Below are positions 8,593 to 16,119 of a stretch of DNA of 64,000 bases, piece after piece. The notes under the pieces were generated by a model. The model ran no database searches, was not told the DNA's origin, and saw only the letters and a program-made list of their open reading frames with translations. Every line of letters starts with the position of its first letter. The stretch's first letter is position 1. The position numbers were made by a program, and so were the translations under genes. The stretch spans positions 1 through 64,000 of the forward strand of contig CAXYYJ010000017.1 in NCBI GenBank assembly GCA_964293475.1. Direction: 5' to 3'. Origin of the DNA: UBA12170 sp964293475 (GTDB taxonomy: Bacteria > Bacteroidota > Bacteroidia > Bacteroidales > UBA12170).

Positions 8593-9552
8593 ATGTCGGC
8601 CCCGCAGATTTTGCTCAAGAGTTTTCTTATTTATCTGAAACTCGAAAAATCATTGTCGCCAAATACCCGTCTGGCCTACGAAAGGGATGTGCAAAAACTC
8701 ATCTCCTTTTGGCAAATGAAGGGCTTGACTGTTCCAATTTCTGCACTAACCCTAAAGAACTTACAAAGCTTTATTCATTGGTTGGCCGAAGTGGGTCTCA
8801 ATGCTCGTTCTCAGGCCCGAATCATCTCGGGAATAAAATCGTTTTACAGGTTTCTATTACTCGAAAATATTATCGAAAACAATCCCACAGAGCTTTTGGA
8901 TTTGCCTAAACTGGGGCGAAAACTCCCGGTTACATTAGAACTGCAGGAGATTGAGTCCATGATTGCCCAAATAGACAGAAGCAAAGCAGAAGGTGAGCGA
9001 AACAAGGCCATTGTCGAAACGCTTTACAGCTGCGGATTGCGTGTGAGCGAGCTGGTTGACCTACGAATTAGTCATATATACGCTAAAGATAAGTTTATCA
9101 GAGTCATTGGAAAAGGCGATAAGGAACGGCTGGTACCTATTGGGAGCTTTGCACTCAAACAAATCAATCTTTATCTAAAGCATGTGAGGGTTCATGTAGA
9201 TGTGAAAAAAGGATTCGAAGATTATGTTTTTCTAAACCGAAGGGGGAGAAAGCTAACCCGAAACATGGTGTTTATCATCATAAAAGATTTGGCCGAACGG
9301 GCTGGCATTCACAAAACCATCAGCCCCCATACTTTTCGCCATTCTTTTGCCACTCATTTGGTGGAGGGCGGCGCCGATTTGCGTGCAGTTCAGGAAATGC
9401 TGGGACACGCATCTATCATCACCACTGAGATTTATACCCATCTCGACAGAAGCTACCTTAGGAGCGAAATACTCAAATACCATCCCCGAAATAAAAGCAA
9501 AAGGCTAATGTCCGTGCCGGGTGAAGCTGATGATTTGCATATCGTCGATTAG
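8593..9552 (+). CDS. xerD: Site-specific tyrosine recombinase XerD-like
   Basis: A recombinase that resolves chromosome dimers at dif. The N-terminal SAM-like core-binding domain (about 1-85) precedes the catalytic domain, which shows the full catalytic set: R150 in G-L-R-V-S-E-L, H246 and R249 in H-T-F-R-H, H272 in L-G-H-A-S, and the nucleophile Y281 in I-Y-T-H. No mobile-element neighbours are present, so a housekeeping Xer is likelier than an integrase; assignment to XerD rather than XerC is by similarity of pattern only. The last 16 or so residues go beyond the usual end and overlap the convergent gene by 48 bp. Confidence 0.9.
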   Translation: MSAPQILLKSFLIYLKLEKSLSPNTRLAYERDVQKLISFWQMKGLTVPISALTLKNLQSFIHWLAEVGLNARSQARIISGIKSFYRFLLLENIIENNPTELLDLPKLGRKLPVTLELQEIESMIAQIDRSKAEGERNKAIVETLYSCGLRVSELVDLRISHIYAKDKFIRVIGKGDKERLVPIGSFALKQINLYLKHVRVHVDVKKGFEDYVFLNRRGRKLTRNMVFIIIKDLAERAGIHKTISPHTFRHSFATHLVEGGADLRAVQEMLGHASIITTEIYTHLDRSYLRSEILKYHPRNKSKRLMSVPGEADDLHIVD

Positions 9553-11346
9553 TAGCCTTTGTTTTCCTTTGTTCCAAATGTAAAATTTCATTTTGTCATC
9601 GGGAGAAAGTAACTCGGGGGATAGGTAATCCATTTCAATTTTGTTCCATTGATTGGCTTTTAGGCTGAGTTTGGGGTCTTTAAGGTTAATACCTTTGTAT
9701 TTATAGCTTTTGCCATTGTGTTCAAATGAAAACACGAAAATTACATCGTTGGCAGTCACATCATATTCCGGATAAACATAAACTGATGGCCTGAACCAGG
9801 CAAAATAGTCCTGAGTCACCTGACTGTAAACCAATTCCAAAGTTGGGCCATATTCAATGGTTTCATCAATTCGGTAGGAATATTTTCCTTCATGCACATT
9901 CAAACTGTCGAATTGTGTTGATTTATATTTTCCACGATTTTCGAAATTTTCAAGAAATTCTGTTTTCGATTTAAAATCAACCTCGTTGGATAGTTTTTCT
10001 TCCGAAGTTTCCGATCGCTCAATAAGAAGTTGTTTTTTGTCTTCTTCCGAAGGGTATTTTTTAAGAAAAACAGCCCAGTAATATTCCTTGGTCATTCTGC
10101 TGCCATGAATGGTATTTATCTGAATCTGTTTGGCTTGCACTATATTCACATAGATTATACCAGCCACAAAAACTCCGCTAACTACCCAAACCCATTTGCC
10201 TTTTGAAATAAACCATTGAACCAAAAAACCGAAAGGGATAATTATATAGGCATAGGATTGAATAAAAGCACGGTAGCCATAGCTTACTAAGCTTGTAAAA
10301 CTGGCAATCAGGTACAGATTGATGAGAAACACAAGAAAAATGGGCCAGAATATATCACGCCTTTTAAAATACAGTGCCACAAAACCTATGATGCTGAAAA
10401 TCATGAGCGGGGAGTAAATCAGCCATCCTTTTCTATAGCCAAACAGCACATTTATAAACTCTGGTTTACTCAATACCAATTGCGATGATTCGTCATTGTA
10501 TGCATTAAACCAGACCGATTTAGTGGCCATGAGCCAATACAGTACCTGTGGAAATCCACCTAAAAATGCGAACAAAACCAGTTGAAGGAGCTGAAGTCGA
10601 TTCTTCATAACAAGAGCCCACTTATTTTTTAAACTTTCAATATCATGAACGCCCCACAACAAAGGAATCAGCAATGATATAATTTCGCTCAAACGGGTAA
10701 TTGTCATCAAACCAATGGTGAGTCCAATGAGTCTGGCATAAACAACTTTCTGATTCTGATGCCATTTCATGGTTACCCAAAGCAGGAAACTGTATTCTGC
10801 AAAAACAAAAATATGTGGCGATGGATTGGAAAGACTCGAGAAAAAGTAAAAATTTGTTCCAAGGTAGAGCAAAAGAAGGGTTACAGCGACAGAAATATCG
10901 GACAGATATTGTCGAAGTACCTTTCGGAGTAAAATGAGCCCAAGCGCCGCATAAACGATTCCTGCCATCCAAAAACCCCAGAAATAGGGCATGGAGTAGC
11001 CATCGGCTGGAAAGGAAGAAACGAGGGCAAATAAATGGGCAATTAAAAAAAACGGCAAAATCAGGATTGACAATCCGCTAAAAAACCTGATAACCCACAC
11101 ATTTTCATTGGTTTTTGAAAGTTGATAAAGCGTAGGAGTTAGTTCGTATTGCTCATTTATCTTTTGAATAAATCCTATATCAGTAGAAGCTACCTCATGA
11201 TAGATTAACAGATTGGGTAAATACATATAAAACCCAAAATTGTCGTAGGCAAATACTTTGTGCGGAACATTAAAGGAGTTTATGGTTATCATTCCAATGA
11301 TAATAATCCATACAGCAACAAGCGATTTGATTCCTTCTTTCTTCAT
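9505..11346 (-). CDS. Multi-pass membrane protein, GT-C-like, with C-terminal soluble domain
   Basis: About 10-12 hydrophobic helices lie in residues 1-400. A first extracytoplasmic loop carries an aspartate (V-F-A-Y-D-N-F-G-F-Y), the arrangement seen in GT-C (GT39/ArnT-like) polyprenol-dependent glycosyltransferases and related uncharacterised proteins. Residues about 440-613 are hydrophilic and beta-rich, resembling a carbohydrate-binding jelly-roll. The enzymatic assignment is inference; the membrane topology is clear. The gene lies 12 bp downstream of the helicase gene, so it may be cotranscribed. Its 3' end overlaps xerD by 48 bp in convergent orientation. Confidence 0.75.
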   Translation of the reverse strand: MKKEGIKSLVAVWIIIIGMITINSFNVPHKVFAYDNFGFYMYLPNLLIYHEVASTDIGFIQKINEQYELTPTLYQLSKTNENVWVIRFFSGLSILILPFFLIAHLFALVSSFPADGYSMPYFWGFWMAGIVYAALGLILLRKVLRQYLSDISVAVTLLLLYLGTNFYFFSSLSNPSPHIFVFAEYSFLLWVTMKWHQNQKVVYARLIGLTIGLMTITRLSEIISLLIPLLWGVHDIESLKNKWALVMKNRLQLLQLVLFAFLGGFPQVLYWLMATKSVWFNAYNDESSQLVLSKPEFINVLFGYRKGWLIYSPLMIFSIIGFVALYFKRRDIFWPIFLVFLINLYLIASFTSLVSYGYRAFIQSYAYIIIPFGFLVQWFISKGKWVWVVSGVFVAGIIYVNIVQAKQIQINTIHGSRMTKEYYWAVFLKKYPSEEDKKQLLIERSETSEEKLSNEVDFKSKTEFLENFENRGKYKSTQFDSLNVHEGKYSYRIDETIEYGPTLELVYSQVTQDYFAWFRPSVYVYPEYDVTANDVIFVFSFEHNGKSYKYKGINLKDPKLSLKANQWNKIEMDYLSPELLSPDDKMKFYIWNKGKQRLLIDDMQIISFTRHGH

Positions 11347-11358
11347 GATTAAGTAATT

Positions 11359-14300
11359 TTATTTAATTCTTATAACATCCACATTGTCATGTAAATACAC
11401 CAAATATCCCAAGCTTTTCTTTTGGCTGAATTTCTCAGTCATGGTGCAATAATGCAATAACTGCTGATCATTTTTTGGGTTAGGTTTCCCGGTTTTATAG
11501 TCAATAATCACGGTTTCAGTTTCACGCTCCACCATCTTATCGGGGCGGTAAACCCGTGCTACTCCTTGTACTACTTCTACCATTTCGCGCTCGTTATAAT
11601 TTAGATCGGGAATATTGTAATACTCTTTTAACAGCGGATGCTCCATTATTTGCAGAGCCATCGACTTGAGTTTATCCACTTCGTCTAACCCAACTCTCAC
11701 CTGATAAACCATAGTTTTTATTGCAAAATCTATTTCGTGCGGGCCATTGGCCAAGGCCATCAGTGCATGTACTTTCTTTCCCCATTCGGCTAAAATAAGT
11801 TCGTTTTCAAGGGTTTCTGTTAGCGACAGATGAACATTTTCGCGCCAAAGTGTATTTTCTGGTTGCTCCAAATAAACCGTAGTCTGCTTTTCAATGTCAT
11901 GGTCGCTGGATTGAGATTTTTTAGAATCCGCATCACCAAAACGAACAATTCCATCCGTGCTTTGCATATTTTGACTAGTGATGAACTCATCGAGAATTTT
12001 ATCATAGCGGAAAGCCTCTGATTTACTATTTGGATTTGGTTTATCCACAATCAGATACAATCGTTGTTTTGGTCTGGTCATGGCCACATAGAAAATATTG
12101 GTGTTGTCGAGTTTTCTCAGCTCATCTTCCAATATTTTAGCGGGCTCCAGCGGGGTGTCTTTGAGCGACGAAATCTTGAATGGAAAGGTTTTGAGCTGCG
12201 GAAATTCAGGGAGCTGGGGATCGAGCCATATTTCATTTTTCGACGATTCTTCTTTCATAAAACTCTGAGGAAACAGATTTATCACCACCGGAAATTCAAG
12301 TCCCTTCGATTTGTGGAATGACATTAATCTAACCGCGTTCCATTCGTTGGGCATTTCCAGCGAATAGTTGGCATAATGCTCCTCCCACCAAATATTGAAC
12401 TCATATAAATTCTGATGTTTTTCCTGAGTGAAGTTGAGTGCTGCCTCCAGAAAAAAATGCAACAGCGGATGATTTGTTTTTAGCCTAAAGGTCCGGCAAA
12501 GGTTTTCAAGTGCCTCGTACGCTTCCAGATGAGCCATTTGAGTGAGGTTTAAATCCACTCCAAGCTCTTTAAACAAAGGTTTTAGCTCCAAATCGGGTTC
12601 GGTGGATGCGAGCAACTCATGCAGTGGAGTCCCATGGTCTTCTATCCATCCGTTTTGCCATAAATATCTGATAATCTCCGATTGATAAAGCAGCTCCCGG
12701 GGTTGATAAATGAAATTGATAAAGCTTACCAAAAACCTAACCATGGGCGATGAGTCGGCATAAAGGCTTTCCGATGAAACCACATCAATCTGGTGCGAGA
12801 ATAACCATTGTGCGAGTTCTATCAACTGCTTGTTTTTGCGCGATAAAACCACTATATCTTTCAAATCATAACCATCGCATAAGCAATTTTGAATAATTCT
12901 GAAAACCCTTTGATAATACATTTCCGACTTGTCTTCGGCTTCTTCTTCGTCCACCTTGCTCATTTGGTGAACCTCCACATGCGAAGCTAAATGTTTGGGA
13001 TTGTTAGGAATTTGCAAAATATCTGAATACACATATTTGTGAGATTCAGGGAGATAATTGCCATCAACAATAAATTGAAAAAGTAGGTTATTGAACTCAA
13101 CTATCTTTTTTCCCGACCTGAAATTGGAATTTAGACGGGTTTCTTTAAACGATCTAAGCAAGGTGGCTTCCCGTTCGAGAAGCAAAATATCGGTGGTGGG
13201 AGTGGTGAGTTTGGGAAATTGAGCAAACTGCTCCACATCGCCGCCACGCCAACGGTAAATGGACTGTTTGGCATCGCCAACTACCAGATTCTCGTTATTT
13301 CCGGCGAGCGAATTCTCCACCAAAGGCATTAGATTATGCCACTGAATTACAGATGTGTCCTGAAACTCGTCGAGCAAAAAATGCTGATATTTATTCCCCA
13401 TTCTTTCGTAAATATATGGGGCTGGCTCGTTGGCTATTTCCTTGGCAATGATTCGGTTAAAGTCAGAAATATGAATCAGTTCCTGTTCCGATTTCAACTG
13501 CTCCAGAATTTTTTCCAGCTCGATAAGCACCAAATACGGATACAATCCTTTGGATATTTCGCTCTTAATCTTAACAGAGCCAAAATTCTCATCAATATAT
13601 TTCTCTGCTTTCTTATAAAAAGCAGTTAGGGTTTCTATATGAGGCTCCACAATAGCTTTAATATGCTGTTGTGGTTTTGCTGTAAACCATTTTCCTTCGT
13701 AAATAGTGGCTTTGGCAGAATTGCTGCCCTCAGCTTTTTTCGATTTGTCCTTAATGATATTATTGAAATAGCCAAAAAGCCCGTTTTTCCCTTGATAAAT
13801 CATTGTCGGCTCAATGCCATTTTGGGCGCAATAATCATAGAAATCTTTGCTCATTTTTTCCAGAGTTGCTTCGTACTCTTCCACTTGTTTGTCTAATATT
13901 TTTGGCAAATCGAGCAATTCAGCCCATTCCAATTGGCGCAGATAAATCAGGTATTCATCGGCCACATCGCGTAAAAGGGCCTTGGCTCTAAAACGCAGGT
14001 CGCTCCCGATTTTACGGCTTTTTTCGCTGTTAATCTTCTGATTACTAAAAGCTAAAAGGGCAGTGGTGAGGGTTTCGCCGTTGGGATTCACACGGCTCAG
14101 CAACTCGGTAACGGAATCGCGAAGCAGTATTTCCGAATCCAATTCCACCTGATAGTTAAAGCTCAGTCCCAAATCGAAGCTAAAGGCCCGAATAAGCCGG
14201 TTGGTGAAGCTGTCGATGGTTGTAACGGAATAATCTGAGTAATTGTGAAGTATGTTTTTGTGAAGCAATTTCCCGTCTTTCTTCAAAGTTTCCAGGGCTT

Positions 14301-14607
14301 CTGATTCTCCTTTTTCTTTTATTATAAACTGATATCTGGGAATTTCACTGAGCAAAATGGGGATGAAAAAAGGAATTTTCTTTTGTTGATCCATCTGAAT
14401 AATCACTATAAGATAGTCCAGAATCCTTTCTTTCATTTCCTGTGCTGCCCTGTTGGTGAAGGTGAGAGCCAGAATAGATGGAAATTTTAACTGCCCTTCT
14501 TCTTTTTGATTTAGGGCCAGCTTTAGATATTCCAAAGCCAGAATGGTGGTTTTTCCACTTCCTGCCGAAGCCTTATAAACTTTAAGCTTTTGAGTGGATG
14601 TATTCAT
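11359..14607 (-). CDS. UvrD-family helicase/nuclease, AddA/RecB-like
   Basis: An ATP-dependent DNA end-processing enzyme for recombinational repair. Superfamily 1A motifs appear in order: Walker A A-S-A-G-S-G-K-T-T (residues 13-21), motif Ia A-L-T-F-T-N-R-A-A-Q-E-M-K, motif II L-L-D-E-F-Q-D-T, motif III G-D-A-K-Q-S-I-Y-R-W-R, motif IV N-S-N-F-R-S, motif V S-F-H-K-S-K-G-L-E-F and motif VI Y-V-A-M-T-R-P-K. The C-terminus has the PD-(D/E)xK nuclease hallmark I-I-D-Y-K-T-G-K. The 1082 aa fit the Bacteroidota AddA-like family. The second subunit (AddB-like), frequently adjacent, is not in this window. Confidence 0.92.
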   Translation of the reverse strand: MNTSTQKLKVYKASAGSGKTTILALEYLKLALNQKEEGQLKFPSILALTFTNRAAQEMKERILDYLIVIIQMDQQKKIPFFIPILLSEIPRYQFIIKEKGESEALETLKKDGKLLHKNILHNYSDYSVTTIDSFTNRLIRAFSFDLGLSFNYQVELDSEILLRDSVTELLSRVNPNGETLTTALLAFSNQKINSEKSRKIGSDLRFRAKALLRDVADEYLIYLRQLEWAELLDLPKILDKQVEEYEATLEKMSKDFYDYCAQNGIEPTMIYQGKNGLFGYFNNIIKDKSKKAEGSNSAKATIYEGKWFTAKPQQHIKAIVEPHIETLTAFYKKAEKYIDENFGSVKIKSEISKGLYPYLVLIELEKILEQLKSEQELIHISDFNRIIAKEIANEPAPYIYERMGNKYQHFLLDEFQDTSVIQWHNLMPLVENSLAGNNENLVVGDAKQSIYRWRGGDVEQFAQFPKLTTPTTDILLLEREATLLRSFKETRLNSNFRSGKKIVEFNNLLFQFIVDGNYLPESHKYVYSDILQIPNNPKHLASHVEVHQMSKVDEEEAEDKSEMYYQRVFRIIQNCLCDGYDLKDIVVLSRKNKQLIELAQWLFSHQIDVVSSESLYADSSPMVRFLVSFINFIYQPRELLYQSEIIRYLWQNGWIEDHGTPLHELLASTEPDLELKPLFKELGVDLNLTQMAHLEAYEALENLCRTFRLKTNHPLLHFFLEAALNFTQEKHQNLYEFNIWWEEHYANYSLEMPNEWNAVRLMSFHKSKGLEFPVVINLFPQSFMKEESSKNEIWLDPQLPEFPQLKTFPFKISSLKDTPLEPAKILEDELRKLDNTNIFYVAMTRPKQRLYLIVDKPNPNSKSEAFRYDKILDEFITSQNMQSTDGIVRFGDADSKKSQSSDHDIEKQTTVYLEQPENTLWRENVHLSLTETLENELILAEWGKKVHALMALANGPHEIDFAIKTMVYQVRVGLDEVDKLKSMALQIMEHPLLKEYYNIPDLNYNEREMVEVVQGVARVYRPDKMVERETETVIIDYKTGKPNPKNDQQLLHYCTMTEKFSQKKSLGYLVYLHDNVDVIRIK

Positions 14608-14617
14608 GGTTAGGTTA

Positions 14618-15787
14618 CTATTTTCTTACTTCAAGCAATTTAAGTCCGCCAGTGGTGGGATAGAGTTCAAAAGTATTTTGGTTCACTTGTATCTTTTGAA
14701 TTTTTCCGAATTGTGGAATGGTAGAAAGTTGCTTATCGTACTCCTGATTTCCATATTTCATCCACACTTCGGCTGTTTCGGGATAACGGTAAACAATTCC
14801 ACTCACAGCGCCTGAGACTTTGGTGTCGGCCATTTGCTCTGCCAATCCATTGCTTTTAATGGCTAAGGACACTTTTTCACCGGTGGCAGCCGATAGATAG
14901 GCCAAACCTGATTGCTCAGAGAATTTGAAAATTGGTGCCAAAACATTGGGTTGATCGGGGGTTGGGGTATAAAAGAAAACAAAATGCTGATCGGTTACCA
15001 GCGTTTTTCCGGCAAACAGAGCAATATATTCATTCTCCATCTGGGTGAGTTCCTCATTCATCATTTTAAAAGTTCCTTCGCTATAAGCCACCTCGTGAAA
15101 ACCGGAAACCAGCTCAAAGCGGTTTTTCCTGATTTCCATCAGCTGAGTGGCCGCATCCTGTGCCCGTTGCATAAAATCCTTTTCTATGCTGTATCTTTTT
15201 ATCACAGCTTTTTCAATGGTCGCTGTGTCCACATCCACGCGGCGGATAATGGTGTCGGCCTTTTCAATTAAATTGGCATCGGCAAAATACCTGAAATCGC
15301 GGCTTCCCTCTACCACTTTCTCAACTTTACTACTAAAACCATTATGGCTCAAGGCTGTGGACTCAGATACAATTCCCCCGAATAAGCCACCAGAGCTCAT
15401 TTGAAAAAACTTCACCTGATCCGATTTTCCTGATATTTCACCAAGCTGAATGTAATAAAGCTGACCAGGATCGGCAACATACTCAGGTGACAGCGTGATA
15501 TTTTTAATCCGGTACGATTCGTAGTTTGTTTCTGTAATATTGCTCAAACCCAGCATTTTATTGGCATACAAAGTGTAAGGGCCTTTAAGATGTTCTTGCT
15601 TTTCAATTTGAACATCAATGCGGTAAGTAACCATGGGCAAGGCATAAACAAAGCCATTTCCTGTTGAAAATGTTTCGGTGGGGTTAACTTTTTGAGTGGT
15701 AACCTGTGCTTCCAGGTTAATAGAGATAGCCACAAAAAGAATGGCCAGAGATGACCAGAAAAGGTTTTTTTTGATTGAATTATTCAT
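14618..15787 (-). CDS. DUF4831 family exported protein
   Basis: A signal peptide is followed by a mature protein starting after L-E-A-Q. The internal patterns (F-V-Y-A-L-P-M-V-T-Y-R-I-D-V, S-Y-R-I-K-N-I) match the DUF4831 family of Bacteroidota as I remember it. Function is unknown; it is probably periplasmic or outer-membrane associated. I chose the ATG at 15787 because it begins M-N-N-S-I-K-K-N just before the hydrophobic stretch. The longer frame (to 15823) adds 12 residues that would spoil the signal peptide. Ten bases separate it from the helicase gene, so an operon is likely. Confidence 0.8.
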   Translation of the reverse strand: MNNSIKKNLFWSSLAILFVAISINLEAQVTTQKVNPTETFSTGNGFVYALPMVTYRIDVQIEKQEHLKGPYTLYANKMLGLSNITETNYESYRIKNITLSPEYVADPGQLYYIQLGEISGKSDQVKFFQMSSGGLFGGIVSESTALSHNGFSSKVEKVVEGSRDFRYFADANLIEKADTIIRRVDVDTATIEKAVIKRYSIEKDFMQRAQDAATQLMEIRKNRFELVSGFHEVAYSEGTFKMMNEELTQMENEYIALFAGKTLVTDQHFVFFYTPTPDQPNVLAPIFKFSEQSGLAYLSAATGEKVSLAIKSNGLAEQMADTKVSGAVSGIVYRYPETAEVWMKYGNQEYDKQLSTIPQFGKIQKIQVNQNTFELYPTTGGLKLLEVRK

Positions 15788-15836
15788 GTATTGAATGGAT
15801 CGGTAAAAAATTAGTTTAAACAAATTAATTTCAAAT

Positions 15837-16043
15837 TTAGTTGGTGAAAAAATCTAATACATTGCCAGCAGCACTGGTGGTGCCTTTATAAAGCTCACTG
15901 TATCTGCATCTTGTACAGCTTACCACGGTAAATTTTTTGTTTTGAATATTAAATAGCTTGGAAAAACGACCACCTGTGGTTCTAATTTCATCAGTATCAA
16001 ACTGTGTGTTTCCGCATTTGGGACAAACATATTTTTGAGCCAT
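15837..16043 (-). CDS. Zn-ribbon nucleic-acid-binding protein (DUF2082-like)
   Basis: A 68-residue protein with one four-cysteine zinc ribbon: C-P-K-C-G near residue 8 and C-T-R-C near 43. Between them are E-I-R-T-T-G-G-R and F-N-I-Q-N-K-K-F, characteristic of the DUF2082 zinc-ribbon family. It probably binds nucleic acid, but its biological role is unknown. Its ATG immediately follows the seven-T tract of the terminator-like hairpin at 16044-16098. It is followed by the DUF4831 gene on the same strand. Confidence 0.88.
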   Translation of the reverse strand: MAQKYVCPKCGNTQFDTDEIRTTGGRFSKLFNIQNKKFTVVSCTRCRYSELYKGTTSAAGNVLDFFTN

Positions 16044-16098
16044 AAAAAAAGAGTTTTATTTGTTTCTATTGAATGAACAATATTACAAATAAAACTCT
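16044..16098 (-). terminator. Long hairpin between glnN and the Zn-ribbon gene
   Basis: Perfect 14-bp arms AGAGTTTTATTTGT (16050-16063) and ACAAATAAAACTCT (16085-16098) enclose a 21-base loop. On the minus strand this is followed by seven T and then directly by ATG of the Zn-ribbon gene. It is an excellent terminator for glnN, but it also lies in any leader made from the '-7' box at 16112-16119 (see there). Confidence 0.8.
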
Positions 16099-16111
16099 AA
16101 AATAGTAACGG

Positions 16112-16119
16112 CAAAATTA
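16112..16119 (-). promoter_or_regulatory. Possible '-7' box for the Zn-ribbon gene
   Basis: On the minus strand TAATTTTG followed by C matches TAnnTTTG, and its first three bases are the glnN stop codon. A transcript from here would carry the 14-bp hairpin and its T tract as its leader. No -33 element is clear. Confidence 0.35.

Noticed and set aside
8593..9552. xerD as the integrase of a mobile element
   Set aside because: It sits in a tight operon with der and hslR, has the housekeeping Xer length and has no attachment repeats around it.
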